In this document: positions 36,435-46,688 of the stretch, piece after piece
Layout: every line of letters begins with the position of its first letter
How positions within the stretch are numbered: the stretch's first letter is position 1
NCBI RefSeq assembly: GCF_000820005.1
Contig: NZ_CDBL01000073.1
Span: 62,001 to 126,000 of the forward strand
Direction: 5' to 3'
DNA length: 64,000 nt
Source: Aeromonas piscicola
GTDB taxonomy: Bacteria; Pseudomonadota; Gammaproteobacteria; Enterobacterales; Aeromonadaceae
Position numbers and translations under genes: made by a program
The notes under the pieces: generated by a model
Told to the model about the DNA's origin: nothing
The model's database searches: none
Seen by the model: only the letters and a program-made list of their open reading frames with translations

Positions 36435-36576
36435 CAGGCAAAACACGGCATTGGGCAGTTTTTTGTGCGAATAACCCCAAGACGCTTGAGTCCATGTCAC
36501 TTTTGCGACACCATTTGGCCACCGCATTGCCACTCGGCACTGCCGTGGCCGCAGCACCCGATAAAGAGAGAGCCCC

Positions 36577-36939
36577 ATGAGTAAGTTAACTGACAATCTT
36601 GACGCCAATTTCCAACTGTTCATCGAAGAAGTCCGCGAGTCGGGTCAGGTGTGGGGCTTGCGTTACGGTGAAGACTGGGTCGTCTGCCGCTCTGCCGAAT
36701 TTGAAGATGCCGATGTGATGCCGCTCTGGTCCGCCGAGGTAGATGCCCGCCTGCATTGCGTAGACGAGTGGGCCGACTACGAGCCGGAAGTGATCGAGCT
36801 GGAAGAGTTCCTCGACATCTGGATCAACGATCTGGACGAGGACGATGTGCTGATCGGCCCGAACTGGAATGCCGATCTGGAAGGCCAGGAGCTCGAACCC
36901 ATAGAGCTGGCCAAGGCACTGGTCGAACTGGACGCCTGA
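36577..36939 (+). CDS. DUF2750 family protein
   Basis: 120 aa, very acidic and rich in Trp. The block GLRYGEDWVVCRSAEFEDADVMPLWSAEVDAR and the later EEFLDIWINDLDEDDVLIGPNW are characteristic of DUF2750, whose role is unknown. Cytoplasmic, with no signal or membrane segment. AGAGAG lies just upstream of the ATG. Followed by its own terminator. Confidence 0.85.
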   Translation: MSKLTDNLDANFQLFIEEVRESGQVWGLRYGEDWVVCRSAEFEDADVMPLWSAEVDARLHCVDEWADYEPEVIELEEFLDIWINDLDEDDVLIGPNWNADLEGQELEPIELAKALVELDA

Positions 36940-36980
36940 ACCGTTCTGCATTGATGGCCACGGTCATCGGATGCCTGAAG

Positions 36981-37011
36981 AACCGATATCCGCGAGGATG
37001 TCGGTTTTTTT
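36981..37011 (+). terminator. Terminator after the DUF2750 gene
   Basis: AACCGATATCC-GCGA-GGATGTCGGTT with one internal mismatch, then a T run. Confidence 0.88.
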
Positions 37012-37108
37012 ATGGCCAGCTTGCAGAATACTGAATGAAAAGGCGATTTGGCTTTGCACCTGTGGGGGGGATGGTCCATCATCAACCTTTTGCCGAGCGG
37101 GAGGAGCC

Positions 37109-37603
37109 ATGTTTGTATTCGACGTAACCGGCATTGCAGGGGAGCGCGCCGAGATCCGGGTCCAGGCGTTGGACTGGGGGCAGACAGGCCCAGTCACCTT
37201 CAGCTGTGATGACGATCAACTGGCCGTGCTGCTGTTGACCGAGTGCCGCTGCGATGCGGTGGGTTTCTTCAATCTGCTGGCGGGCAGCAAGCCGCTTTAT
37301 CTCGAACAGTGGCTCGCCTATCTGCAGGAGACAGGCCGCATCGCCAAACAGAGCAGCCAGCTGGAGAGCCCGGCCCAGAGCGACTACCTCGCCAGAGCCG
37401 GCTTCGAGCACGAAGAGCTCAATGCCCTGCTGGGCCAGATCTATCAGGTGGCGGGTTTCAACCGCCTGCAGATCAACCGCTACCTCAAGAATCGCCACAA
37501 TCCCACCACCCTGGCGACCCGTTACGATCAGAAGGAGCTGGAACGTTATCGCCAGCTCAACGACATCATTCTGACCCTGCTGAAGTTGAAGCGTTCTCAG
37601 TAA
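37109..37603 (+). CDS. Hypothetical protein
   Basis: 164 aa, no family recognised. No signal peptide or membrane segment. The second half (HEELNALLGQIYQVAGFNRLQINRYLKNRHNP) looks helical and could be a small DNA- or protein-binding fold. The ATG at 37109 is preceded by GGGAGGAG. Its 3' end overlaps the convergent GGDEF-EAL gene by 38 bp. Confidence 0.75.
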   Translation: MFVFDVTGIAGERAEIRVQALDWGQTGPVTFSCDDDQLAVLLLTECRCDAVGFFNLLAGSKPLYLEQWLAYLQETGRIAKQSSQLESPAQSDYLARAGFEHEELNALLGQIYQVAGFNRLQINRYLKNRHNPTTLATRYDQKELERYRQLNDIILTLLKLKRSQ

Positions 37604-39206
37604 ACAGGCCAAGCTGGCTGATATCCGGCCGCAACTGCCGGGGCTTGGCGATGAGATAGCCCTGCAACCCGTCCACATACATGCCTTGCAGCAGCTGTTT
37701 CTGGCCAAGCTGCTCCACTCCCTCCGCTATCACCTGGCAGCCCATGCGATGTGATACGTCCACGATCATCCGCACGAACTGCTGATTGGTCAGATCCTGC
37801 TCCAGCCCTGTGATCAGGGCGGGATCCAGCTTGATGTAGTCGGGTTTGAGCTCGCGAAACAGGTTGAACGACCCTATCCCCTTGCCGAAGTTGCAGATGG
37901 CGGAGCGACTGCCGTTGCGCCTGAGCAGCTCGAACACCCGCTTGGCCCCCGTCATGTTGCGCTCCAGATGCTCTTCATCCAGCTCGAACACCAGGTTGGC
38001 GCTGGTGTTGGGATCCTTGAGCAATTGCCGGTCGAGCCAGATCAGAAAGGCGCTGTTTTGCAACAGGTTGCTGGAGAGGTTGATGCCCCAGCGACTCTGG
38101 TTGGATCCAAATGCCCGGTACTGGCGCATGACGTGGATGACCAGCATCTGCTCCAGCCGCATCACCATGTCCAGCCGCTGGGCCATGGCAAACAGGGTGT
38201 CGGTCGGCAATACAGTGCCGTCGGCGCCGCAGAAGCGGGTGTAGATCTCGTTGTAGGCCAGCATGCTGCGGTGCATGGGCTGGATCGGCTGATAGGTAAA
38301 GCTGATGCGCTCCTGCTCCAGCAGATCATCGAGCACCTGCTTCCAATGGCGCTGGCCCTGCAACTCCACCATGTCATCGTCCTGTTGAATAGCCCAGCCG
38401 TTGACCGTTTCTGTCTGGGCGCGGGCCAGCGCCAGATCCGCCCGCGCCAGAATTGCCTCTATCTTCTGCCCGCTACTCAGGCGCGTCAGCCCCGAGTAGG
38501 CGGCGCTCTCCAGCTCGTGCTGCTGCTGATAGTGATCGAAGGCGATTTTCAGATCCCGGCCGAGCAGGGGGGGCGGTATGTTGGCCACCGGCTGCACCAG
38601 CACGGCGAAGTCGGCTCCCGAGATGCGATAGACCTGATGACCCGGGAAGCGGCTGACCACCCGGGTGATGAGATTGGCGATATCCTTGATATAGGCATCC
38701 CCCGACTGGAAGCCGCGCTGGGCATTGAGCTTGCCAAGTTCGGTGGCGCGGATCAGCACCAGGGTGGCGGTCTGGGTATCCTGATCCCGCTGCAGCAGCT
38801 CCGTCATGTCGCGCCGAAACGCGTGGCGGTTCTGCAACTGGGTCAGCTCATCCTGGGTCGCCTGATTGTGCAGCTCGCTGATCTGACGGTGGGCATCTAG
38901 CTCGGCTTCATTGAACCTGGTCAGCAGTTGTTGCAATGCCTCCTGGGCTGCCGGGCTCTCCAGACAGGCGGGATCGCGCAGTCGCAGCGCCTTTAGCCAG
39001 ACTTGTTCCTGCTGTTCACGCTCGGCGTTGCGGGCACGATAGGCCAGCATGAGCAGCAGGCCAAAGCCGAGCAGGGTCGTGCCGACTATGAGGATCAGGG
39101 TGAAGGGGGTTGCCTGTACGACGAGCCAGATGCCTTGTAACAACAGCAGAGGAGCACAGGTGACGGCTGCGATCAGTAACAGGTTACTCCCGAGCTTGTT
39201 CAACAT
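37566..39206 (-). CDS. Degenerate GGDEF-EAL membrane protein (CsrD/MshH-like)
   Basis: 546 aa. Two N-terminal membrane helices, a coiled-coil-like linker, a GGDEF domain whose signature has become ISGADF, and an EAL domain. In the EAL domain Glu and Arg of ExLxR survive (NEIYTR), but the metal-binding DDFG is NFGK. Both activities are therefore probably lost. This resembles CsrD/MshH, which steers RNase E to CsrB-type small RNAs instead of turning over c-di-GMP; the protein is about 100 aa shorter than E. coli CsrD. Function inferred. Confidence 0.78.
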   Translation of the reverse strand: MLNKLGSNLLLIAAVTCAPLLLLQGIWLVVQATPFTLILIVGTTLLGFGLLLMLAYRARNAEREQQEQVWLKALRLRDPACLESPAAQEALQQLLTRFNEAELDAHRQISELHNQATQDELTQLQNRHAFRRDMTELLQRDQDTQTATLVLIRATELGKLNAQRGFQSGDAYIKDIANLITRVVSRFPGHQVYRISGADFAVLVQPVANIPPPLLGRDLKIAFDHYQQQHELESAAYSGLTRLSSGQKIEAILARADLALARAQTETVNGWAIQQDDDMVELQGQRHWKQVLDDLLEQERISFTYQPIQPMHRSMLAYNEIYTRFCGADGTVLPTDTLFAMAQRLDMVMRLEQMLVIHVMRQYRAFGSNQSRWGINLSSNLLQNSAFLIWLDRQLLKDPNTSANLVFELDEEHLERNMTGAKRVFELLRRNGSRSAICNFGKGIGSFNLFRELKPDYIKLDPALITGLEQDLTNQQFVRMIVDVSHRMGCQVIAEGVEQLGQKQLLQGMYVDGLQGYLIAKPRQLRPDISQLGLFTENASTSAGSE

Positions 39207-39393
39207 CTTCTCATCCTTGATGATGCGTGTGATGTTGAAATTCTAACCAAGCTCGGGATGTAAAGCATGGGATCCCGCTCAACTCCTGGAAAAGGGCCAA
39301 TTGAAATCGGTTAAATGTGAGTGAAACCACTTTCATGGGGACTTAAAAAGGCGAAGATGGGTTGAAAATAGATCAAACAAGGCAGAGGTAATT

Positions 39394-40668
39394 ATGTTGT
39401 TAGAACCCGTAAATACTGCCAAAGCACGGCAACTATTGAATCAGAGTATGGCCTTGGTGCTCGCGGGGGGACGGGGCAGCCGCTTGAAGCAGTTGACAGA
39501 CAACCGCGCCAAGCCAGCCGTCCATTTCGGCGGCAAGTTCCGCATCATCGACTTCGTGCTCTCCAACTGCATCAACTCGGGCATTCGCCGGGTGGGGGTC
39601 GTGACCCAGTACAAGTCCCACAGTCTGTTGCGCCACCTGCAATCGGGCTGGTCCTTCCTGCGCTACCAGATGAACGAATTCATCGACCTGCTGCCCGCTC
39701 AGCAACGGGTGGACGAGGTGCACTGGTATCGCGGCACCGCCGATGCCATCTATCAGAACGTCGACATCATTCGCGACTACGGCCCCAAATACATAGTGGT
39801 GCTGGCGGGTGATCACATCTACAAGATGGATTACGCCGCCATGCTGCTCGATCACGTGCGCCTCGGTGCCAAGGTGACAGTGGCCTGTATCGAGGTGCCG
39901 CGCGCCGAGGCCTCTGCCTTCGGGGTCATGGACATAGACGAGCAGCGCAAGATCCGCGCCTTCGTCGAAAAACCGGCCAACCCGCCGGCCATGCCGGGCC
40001 ATGAGGACAGATCCCTGGCCTCCATGGGCATCTACATCTTCGAGGCGGAGTACCTCTATCAGCTGCTGGAAGAGGACATCAACAATCTGGAGTCCAAGCA
40101 CGACTTCGGCATGGACGTGATCCCGCGCATCGTGGGAGAGGGCAAGGCCTTTGCCCACCCCTTCACCATGTCCTGTGTCGGTGCCAAGGAGGGGCAGAAA
40201 CCCTACTGGCGCGATGTGGGGACCCTGGATTCGTTCTGGGAAGCCAACATGGATCTCGCCTCCGTGGTGCCCGAGCTCGACATCTATGACGAGAACTGGC
40301 CCATCTGGACCAGCCAGACCATGACGCCGCCCGCCAAGTTCGTGCAGGACAGAAACGGTCAGCACGGCATGACCATCAACTCCATGTTCGCGGGGGGATC
40401 GATCGTCAGCGGCTCTTTCGTGCTCAACTCTGTGCTGTTTACCCATGTGCGGGTGCACTCTTTCTGCACTCTGGATCAGGCCATCATATTTCCCGGGGTC
40501 GAGATTGGTGCCGGTTGCCGCCTGCGCCGGGTGGTGGTGGACAAGGGCTGCGTGCTGCCCGATGGACTGGTGGTGGGGGAGAACGCGGACGAGGATAGCC
40601 GTCGCTTCTATCGCTCCGAGCAGGGAATCGTGCTGGTGACCAAGGAGATGCTGGCCAAACTGGGTTGA
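39394..40668 (+). CDS. glgC: Glucose-1-phosphate adenylyltransferase
   Basis: 424 aa (E. coli 431). Makes ADP-glucose for glycogen synthesis. Nucleotidyltransferase motif [13 protein letters not shown], sugar-phosphate sites WYRGTADA and FVEKPANPP, and the C-terminal left-handed beta-helix ([17 protein letters not shown]) are all present. Here it stands alone, without other glg genes beside it. Confidence 0.97.
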   Translation: MLLEPVNTAKARQLLNQSMALVLAGGRGSRLKQLTDNRAKPAVHFGGKFRIIDFVLSNCINSGIRRVGVVTQYKSHSLLRHLQSGWSFLRYQMNEFIDLLPAQQRVDEVHWYRGTADAIYQNVDIIRDYGPKYIVVLAGDHIYKMDYAAMLLDHVRLGAKVTVACIEVPRAEASAFGVMDIDEQRKIRAFVEKPANPPAMPGHEDRSLASMGIYIFEAEYLYQLLEEDINNLESKHDFGMDVIPRIVGEGKAFAHPFTMSCVGAKEGQKPYWRDVGTLDSFWEANMDLASVVPELDIYDENWPIWTSQTMTPPAKFVQDRNGQHGMTINSMFAGGSIVSGSFVLNSVLFTHVRVHSFCTLDQAIIFPGVEIGAGCRLRRVVVDKGCVLPDGLVVGENADEDSRRFYRSEQGIVLVTKEMLAKLG

Positions 40669-40702
40669 CGCCCCGCCATATTTGCCAGACGCCGCAAACA
40701 AG

Positions 40703-40728
40703 AAGGGAGCCGACATGGCTCCCTTTGT
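40703..40728. terminator. Bidirectional terminator between glgC and the exported-protein gene
   Basis: AAGGGAGCC-GACAT-GGCTCCCTT followed by TTGTT. Lies between the convergent genes and could serve both. Confidence 0.8.
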
Positions 40729-40744
40729 TCATTCAGTAGCTGAT

Positions 40745-42745
40745 TTATTTCTCGCTGACAATGGCCTTGGCTGCCATCACCATGGCGGTGCCATGCTTGC
40801 CTCCGGCGGCGGTGACTTGCGGCACGCCGTCTTCGTCCGTATCGCCGCCGGCTCCTTCGATGACGTTTTCACCGGAGTCGCCGATCCACTCGGCCATCTG
40901 CATGCCGCCGTTGACTGTGCCACGGAACCAGCTCACGTAGCGCTGGGTCAGTTGGGCCAGCTCCAGCGCGGGGGCCTTCTCTGTCCCTTCGTTGCGCAGG
41001 TTCAGCATTGCGGAACGCAGGGCACCGGAGATGGCGGCCTGGGTCCAGGGGGTGTATTCGCCCTGTTTGGCCGCGAGCCAGGTGCCGGCCTTGGCATTGA
41101 AGTAGGCCTTGTCGGTGGCGATGAACAGCTCGCGCGCGGCAGTGCGGTACTTGGCATCCGAGGTGGCCAGGAAGGCGGCCGTCAGACCCCGCACGGCGGC
41201 AAATTGCGCTTCTATGGATTGACCGGCATCGAGCTTGCCACCCAGGGTCAAACCGTCATGCACCAGACCGTTCTTGCCCTTGAGCTTGCCGAGGATGAAG
41301 TCAGCCTGCTGGCGAATGAGCACCAGCGCCTGCTGGCCTTGTGCGGTTTTCAGGTTCAGCTCGCCGTTGTCACCGGCGGCGTAGCCAACCGGCAGTGCAT
41401 CCTGGGCACGCTGGAAGATCTGCAGGGCGACCAGGGCGTAAGCGGCGTCGAAGGTAGTAACGTGCTTGCCCTGTTTGCCAGCCTGCCAGCTGTCGACCAA
41501 GGTGCCGGCCTTGGGCTCGAAGTGCAGGGCGTTGAGGTTCTTGAACACCATGCCGGAGAGGTTCAGGGCCAGGGAGAAGGCGTCGTCGCCGACCACCTGC
41601 TTGGCGCTCTGACTTTGGGTGTTGGCGGCCGGGGCTGCGGCAAACGGGGCACCGTCAAACACTGCGTGGAAGGCCGGGTTCTGGTTGGTGTTGGCCGTGC
41701 GTTGATCGCTGAAGGCGTAGAATTCGGAGAGCGGCCACAGCATCATCCAGGCATCGCGCAGCTGGGCTGAGCCATCCACCACCTCGAGCTTGCCGATGGC
41801 GCCCACGTCATTCTTGCTGGTTTCGGTCACTTTCACCTGATGGGGGAAGTAGACGATACCCTTGGACGGATCGTATTGCGGTGTGATGTTGGCGCCAAGC
41901 TGTTTGCCATCGAAGCCGAGCTGGCCCTGCATGATGGTCAGCTTGTCGATGGACTGCTCGGTCAGCATCATGCCGTTGAAGCCGTCGGCGGCAGAGACGC
42001 CGAGCTTGTGCTTGCCGTCCTGATCCATGGTGGCGGACGCGGCTTCCACCTCTTCATCGCTCTCGGCCACGTGCATGCCGCCGAGGAAGTCCTGGGACCA
42101 CATCACCTCTTTGAGCAGTATGCCGCCCACGGCTGCCGGGTTCAGCAGGTTGTCGGCACCGCTCCAGCGCAAGGTGGTGTAGTCACGAAAATAGGCCGGT
42201 ATCTGGGTCTTGACGGTTTTCTCTGTGCCCTTGGCGGTCTTGATGGTGATCTGATCGCCGTTGACCGGGGTGGTATTCACCGCTTGCGCAAACTCCGGAT
42301 TGGCGGAGGCGTAGGGCAGGGAGAGGGGATACATGCCCTGTGGCACTTCATCGGCCGGGAAGCCGACGGCCTCGGCCATGGCCAGCACCCGCTTGCCAAG
42401 ATCGGCCAGGGTGCCGCCGCGGGCCAGGTTTTGCGGCCCGTTCACCATATGGGGGCCCATGCCGGACTGATAGTTCAGCGCGTACATGGCCTCTTCGGAG
42501 TATTCATAGGATTCGATGCCGGCGGCGAAGTCGAACGGGGTCGGCTCATCGGCGCGGTTGGCATCCAGCACATCCAGATCCAGTCCCAGCGCTTCGGCCA
42601 GCGGCTCGCCGGAGAGCTCGAATTCGGTATAGGCCAGCATGTTGGCGGCGGTGTTGAATGTCTTGTCTTCCACCTTGACGGCAGCCTGTGCGGCGCCACT
42701 GAGCAGTGCGCAGGCGATCGCCTGTACCAGTACGGTTTTTCTCAT
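40745..42745 (-). CDS. Large exported protein of unknown function
   Basis: 666 aa from MRKTVLVQ (ATG 42745; an ATG five codons upstream is also possible). A clear Sec signal peptide ends SGAAQA-A. The mature protein contains no Cys after the signal and has several long Ala/Leu-rich helical stretches in the second half (residues 400-600), which may form an alpha/alpha toroid. Near the C-terminus, GDTDEDGVP resembles a calcium-binding loop. No family recognised. A Fur-like inverted repeat lies upstream, and the gene is next to the siderophore locus, so an iron-responsive periplasmic or secreted role is possible. Confidence 0.72.
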   Translation of the reverse strand: MRKTVLVQAIACALLSGAAQAAVKVEDKTFNTAANMLAYTEFELSGEPLAEALGLDLDVLDANRADEPTPFDFAAGIESYEYSEEAMYALNYQSGMGPHMVNGPQNLARGGTLADLGKRVLAMAEAVGFPADEVPQGMYPLSLPYASANPEFAQAVNTTPVNGDQITIKTAKGTEKTVKTQIPAYFRDYTTLRWSGADNLLNPAAVGGILLKEVMWSQDFLGGMHVAESDEEVEAASATMDQDGKHKLGVSAADGFNGMMLTEQSIDKLTIMQGQLGFDGKQLGANITPQYDPSKGIVYFPHQVKVTETSKNDVGAIGKLEVVDGSAQLRDAWMMLWPLSEFYAFSDQRTANTNQNPAFHAVFDGAPFAAAPAANTQSQSAKQVVGDDAFSLALNLSGMVFKNLNALHFEPKAGTLVDSWQAGKQGKHVTTFDAAYALVALQIFQRAQDALPVGYAAGDNGELNLKTAQGQQALVLIRQQADFILGKLKGKNGLVHDGLTLGGKLDAGQSIEAQFAAVRGLTAAFLATSDAKYRTAARELFIATDKAYFNAKAGTWLAAKQGEYTPWTQAAISGALRSAMLNLRNEGTEKAPALELAQLTQRYVSWFRGTVNGGMQMAEWIGDSGENVIEGAGGDTDEDGVPQVTAAGGKHGTAMVMAAKAIVSEK

Positions 42746-42782
42746 GTCCCTTCTCACCATATGTTTGATTTTATTATGACGC

Positions 42783-42804
42783 TTCTCATGAATCTAAATG
42801 AGAA
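42783..42804 (-). promoter_or_regulatory. Fur-like inverted repeat upstream of the exported protein
   Basis: TTCTCAT and ATGAGAA separated by eight bases, inside an AT-rich promoter region; further AATGAGA-like half-sites flank it. It resembles diverged Fur half-sites but does not match the full consensus. Confidence 0.4.
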
Positions 42805-42842
42805 TGGTGTGCATTATGAGACAAAGGGGGGAGCTTGAGAAG

Positions 42843-42883
42843 AAAAAACCGCGCCCCAGGGGTTGAAGAGAAGAGGGGCGCGG
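42843..42883 (-). terminator. Terminator of the yceB-like gene
   Basis: On the minus strand CCGCGCCCC and GGGGCGCGG form a 9-bp stem, followed by TTTTTT. Confidence 0.82.
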
Positions 42884-42891
42884 CCTGAGGG

Positions 42892-43443
42892 TCACAGCAG
42901 CTTGAAGGGGATGACCAGTCGACCCGGCTCCACCTTGAGTGCCTCTATCTTGTCTTTGATCCTGGCTTCGTTTTTGCGACTGCCATCCAGCCGGTAGACG
43001 GGGGTCTGGGAGAAGAACAAGGAGAGGGACTGGTTGAAGGTGGAGAGCAGGGGAGTGAGGGCTGCACCCACGTCGGCTGGCTCCGTTTTGACCGAGACGA
43101 GCTCCAGATCGCGCAGATAGATGGCACCCTGTTCGGCCACATAGTCGGGGCGGGCGCTGAGGGAGAAGCGGATCTTCATCTGCTGGCTGCCAAGGGGGCT
43201 GCTGACCTGCAGATCACCGGCAGCATCCAGCTCGATCCGATCGGCGCGGCTGCGGCCGATGCGGCTCTGCATCTCGTCCAGGCGGATCTTGCTCGACATG
43301 ATGCCGGGGATCCCCAGCTGTTTCTCGAAGGCGACCCTCTCTTTGAGGTATTGGTTGATTTCGCCTTCGCTGACGTTGTACTGGGTGAGCGAACAGGCTG
43401 CCAGCAGCAGGCTGAGGGGGAGCAGAAGCAGGTGCTTTAACAT
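42892..43443 (-). CDS. YceB-like lipoprotein (DUF1439)
   Basis: 183 aa (E. coli YceB 186). The lipobox LLAAC near residue 17 marks it as a lipoprotein. The pattern NVSEGEINQYLKERVAFEKQLGIPGIMSSKIRLDEMQSRIGR fits DUF1439, whose role is unknown; the fold is probably a lipid-binding beta sheet. The start is MLKHLLLLPL (ATG 43443); an in-frame upstream extension is not a signal sequence. Confidence 0.85.
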   Translation of the reverse strand: MLKHLLLLPLSLLLAACSLTQYNVSEGEINQYLKERVAFEKQLGIPGIMSSKIRLDEMQSRIGRSRADRIELDAAGDLQVSSPLGSQQMKIRFSLSARPDYVAEQGAIYLRDLELVSVKTEPADVGAALTPLLSTFNQSLSLFFSQTPVYRLDGSRKNEARIKDKIEALKVEPGRLVIPFKLL

Positions 43444-43768
43444 CGACAGTTCCGTGAGTTGAGAGAAGTGACCAAAAAGATGGCGCCATCTTAGGGGGAA
43501 ATGCCCCTGGCTGCCAGTCTGGGCACGCAGCTCCCATTTTTGTCGCAGCCTCATATGGGGTGTGGGCTGCGTCTTCATACGAGTAACCCCTTGGGTGCCA
43601 AGCATGGCAGGCCGCCAGTGGCGTGGCTTGCCCTATACCCACAGATAAGTTCCAGTTTTATCGATATAAAAATCCCATTGACCGGGTGATTTCAAAGCGA
43701 GTATTTTACCGCCGCACAAATACAAATTGATAATCATTATCATTTTGAATCATGTTTGAGGGTGTAAC
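43444..43768 (+). promoter_or_regulatory. amo promoter region with a perfect Fur box at 43728-43742
   Basis: TGATAATCATTATCA is a perfect 7-1-7 Fur palindrome located 26 bp before the amoC start. A possible promoter, TTGACC at 43678 and TATTTT at 43702, lies upstream of it. Fe2+-Fur should block amoCEBFAGH when iron is sufficient. No gene is seen in the rest of the region. Confidence 0.92.
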
Positions 43769-44962
43769 GTGGATACTCTTGTGATGGAAAATAGCGCGCC
43801 TGCCCAGGCTGCGTCCCCGCCCGATTTCTTGTTTACCTCAGGTCAGGGCACGATCAGTGCCTATGACCTGGGCAAGCCTATCACCACCCCCGCCTGTGAA
43901 TGGCCCTTGCTGGAGCGACAGATTGCCCGGGCGCTGGCGGCGGCCGAGGCCGCAGGGCAAGCCAATCCGCTGCTGATCGGAGCCTTCGCCTTCGATCCGG
44001 CCGAAGCCTCCTGCCTCTATGTGCCTGGTCGCTATGAACGGGGCGTACGCATGGCCTCCGAGCCGATGACGTTTGCAGCCAAAGCCGCCCTGGCCAGCGC
44101 ACCTGCGAGCAACCAGGTCATCTCGGTGCAGAGCACGCCGGCGGCGGCCGAATTTAAAGCCTCGGTCAGCTCGGCGCTGGATGCGTTTGCACAAGGTCGT
44201 CTCTCCAAGGTGGTGCTGTCGCGCAAGCTATCGCTCACGCTGCACAAGCCAGCCGATCCCGAGCAGGTGCTGGCCCGGCTGATGAGCCAGAATCCCCATG
44301 CCTTCCACTTCTCCCTGCCGCTCGGGCAAGAGCGCCGCCTGCTTGGTGCCAGCCCCGAGCTGCTGCTGCGGGTCAGCGGGGGAGAGGTGTTCACTCACCC
44401 GCTGGCGGGCTCTGCCAAGCGCGGTAACGAGCCCGAACAGGACAAACGGGTGGCCCGGGATCTGCTGGCCTCCCATAAGGATCAGCATGAACACCGCCTG
44501 GTGATCGACGAGATCCGCCGGGTGCTGACCCCCCACTGTCGCGAGCTGGCCATTCCCGCCAATCCTACCCTGATGAGCACGGATACCCTCTGGCATCTGG
44601 GCACGCCCATCGCCGGTCAGCTGCATGCGGGGCAGGCTTCTGTGCTCTCCCTGGCTTGCCAGCTGCATCCGACCCCGGCCCTGTGCGGTTATCCCACCGA
44701 GCTGGCGCGCCAGTTCATCCGCGAGCAGGAACCCTTCCGGCGTGCCCTGTTCAGCGGCATCGTCGGCTGGTGTGACAGCCAGGGCAATGGCGAGTGGGCC
44801 GTGGTGATCCGCTGCGGCGTGCTCGATGGTCATCAGGTGGAGCTGTTTGCCGGCGCCGGCATAGTAGCAGGCTCGGATCCCGCCATGGAGTGGGCCGAGA
44901 CCGGCACCAAGCTGGGTACCATGCTCAACGCTCTTGGTCTGGATCTGGAGGTGGCGCAATGA
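43769..44962 (+). CDS. amoC: AmoC, isochorismate synthase
   Basis: 397 aa, GTG start at 43769 with GAGGG seven bases upstream. Converts chorismate to isochorismate, the first step to 2,3-dihydroxybenzoate (DHB). Homologous to EntC; conserved blocks are [28 protein letters not shown], the [12 protein letters not shown]-type region ([11 protein letters not shown]), [10 protein letters not shown] and LFSGIVGW. First gene of the Fur-controlled amonabactin operon and coupled to amoE by ATGA. Confidence 0.96.
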   Translation: MDTLVMENSAPAQAASPPDFLFTSGQGTISAYDLGKPITTPACEWPLLERQIARALAAAEAAGQANPLLIGAFAFDPAEASCLYVPGRYERGVRMASEPMTFAAKAALASAPASNQVISVQSTPAAAEFKASVSSALDAFAQGRLSKVVLSRKLSLTLHKPADPEQVLARLMSQNPHAFHFSLPLGQERRLLGASPELLLRVSGGEVFTHPLAGSAKRGNEPEQDKRVARDLLASHKDQHEHRLVIDEIRRVLTPHCRELAIPANPTLMSTDTLWHLGTPIAGQLHAGQASVLSLACQLHPTPALCGYPTELARQFIREQEPFRRALFSGIVGWCDSQGNGEWAVVIRCGVLDGHQVELFAGAGIVAGSDPAMEWAETGTKLGTMLNALGLDLEVAQ

Positions 44963-46665
44963 CTCAGGCTAACCGCTTTCTGCCTTACACCCGCTGGCCA
45001 GCAGCGCTGGCCGAGTCGTACCGAGCCAAGGGCTATTGGTGCGGCGAGCCGCTGACCGCCATGCTGGATCGCCAGTGCGAAGTGGCGCCGGATGCCATGC
45101 TGGATCGCCAGTGCGAAGTGGCGCCGGATGCCACCGCCATCCTCTGCGGCGAACGCAGTTTCAGTTATCGCGAGCTGGACGCTGCCTCGAGCCGACTGGC
45201 CGGGCGCTTGGCCCTTCACGGCCTGGGTGTGGGGGATACCGCTCTGGTGCAACTGCCCAATGTGGCCGAATTCTATCTGGTGTTCTTCGCCCTGCTCAAA
45301 GCGGGCATAGCGCCGGTCAACGCACTCTTTAGCCACAACCGGCTGGAGCTGGCCTCTTACGCCGAGCAAATCCGGCCCCGCCTCTTTATCGGCTCGCTCG
45401 CCCATCCGCTGTTTGCAAGCGGGGATCGCCACAGTGATCTGCTGCGAGGCATAGGCGCTGAGCTGGTACTGCTCGATGGTGAGAGCGGGGAACTGGGGCT
45501 GGGTCATTGGCTGAGTGAGCTGGCCAAGAGCGAGGGATTGGCCGTCCCCGCCTATGGCCCGAGTCCGGCGGACGAGGTGGCCTTCTTCCAGCTCTCCGGC
45601 GGCAGTACCGGCACTCCCAAACTCATACCCCGCACCCACGACGACTACCTCTACAGCGTGCGCAGAAGCAATGAAATTTGTGAGCTGGGGCCCCACACCC
45701 GTTATCTGTGCGCCCTGCCTGCCCCCCACAACTTCCCCCTGAGCTCCCCTGGGGCGCTCGGTGTGTTCGAGGCGGGCGGCGCCGTGGTGCTGGCGCCGGA
45801 TCCCGGCCCCATGAGCTGCTTCCCGCTGATAGCCCGCCACCAGGTCAATCTCACCTCTCTTGTGCCGCCGGCGGTTTCACTCTGGCTACAGGCCGCCGAA
45901 TCTGACCCGTCCGTCCGCAGTCAGCTCGCGAGCCTCGACTTGCTGCAGGTGGGCGGCGCCAAGCTGGCCGAAGCGGTGGCCAGAAAGATCACCCCGCTGC
46001 TCGGCTGCCGGCTGCAACAGGTGTTCGGCATGGCGGAGGGGCTGGTCAACTACACCCGGCTCTCTGACCCCGACGAGAAGATCATTCACACCCAGGGCCG
46101 CCCCATGAGCCCGGATGACGAGGTGCGCATTCTGGACGAGGCGGGCAAGCCGGTCGTCCCGGGCCAGCCCGGCGCCCTGCACACCCGTGGTCCCTACACC
46201 TTCTGCGGTTACTACAAGAGCCAGGCCCACAACGCCCGAGTGTTCGATGCCGAGGGCTTCTACTGCTCCGGCGATCTGGTGGTGCAGGATGCCGATGGCT
46301 ACCTCACTGTCGTGGGGCGGCTAAAGGATCAGATTAATCGGGGCGGCGAGAAAATCGCGGCGGAAGAGGTGGAGAACCAGCTGCTGCACCACCCGGCCAT
46401 CACCCAGGCGGCCCTGGTCTCCATGCCCGACAGCGCCATGGGGGAGAAGAGCTGCGCCTTCATCGTCAGCACGGATCCCGGGTTGAAGCCGCTGGCCTTG
46501 CGCAAGTTTCTGCGTGAGCGCGGCGTGGCGGACTTCAAGCTGCCCGACCGTTTCGAAACTCTGGATGCCCTGCCCATGACGGCGGTGGGCAAGATTGACA
46601 AGCAGGGGCTGCGAGCGCGCATCGCGCAAGTCATCGCCGCCAACCAGCCCCTGACAACAGCTTAA
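44959..46665 (+). CDS. amoE: AmoE, 2,3-dihydroxybenzoate-AMP ligase
   Basis: 568 aa (EntE 536). Activates DHB and loads it onto the aryl carrier domain of AmoB. Adenylation motifs [16 protein letters not shown] (near 213), [12 protein letters not shown] and [14 protein letters not shown] are present. The N-terminal region contains the exact duplication [12 protein letters not shown] twice in a row, in a segment that occurs once in relatives. The start overlaps the amoC stop. Confidence 0.95.
   Translation: MTQANRFLPYTRWPAALAESYRAKGYWCGEPLTAMLDRQCEVAPDAMLDRQCEVAPDATAILCGERSFSYRELDAASSRLAGRLALHGLGVGDTALVQLPNVAEFYLVFFALLKAGIAPVNALFSHNRLELASYAEQIRPRLFIGSLAHPLFASGDRHSDLLRGIGAELVLLDGESGELGLGHWLSELAKSEGLAVPAYGPSPADEVAFFQLSGGSTGTPKLIPRTHDDYLYSVRRSNEICELGPHTRYLCALPAPHNFPLSSPGALGVFEAGGAVVLAPDPGPMSCFPLIARHQVNLTSLVPPAVSLWLQAAESDPSVRSQLASLDLLQVGGAKLAEAVARKITPLLGCRLQQVFGMAEGLVNYTRLSDPDEKIIHTQGRPMSPDDEVRILDEAGKPVVPGQPGALHTRGPYTFCGYYKSQAHNARVFDAEGFYCSGDLVVQDADGYLTVVGRLKDQINRGGEKIAAEEVENQLLHHPAITQAALVSMPDSAMGEKSCAFIVSTDPGLKPLALRKFLRERGVADFKLPDRFETLDALPMTAVGKIDKQGLRARIAQVIAANQPLTTA
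45061..45132 (+). repeat. Exact 36-bp tandem duplication in amoE
   Basis: Two identical 36-bp units (45061-45096, 45097-45132) encode [12 protein letters not shown] twice. Frame is preserved. The absence of any difference points to a recent event. Confidence 0.95.
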
Positions 46666-46688
46666 AACTAAAAAGGAATCATGACGTT

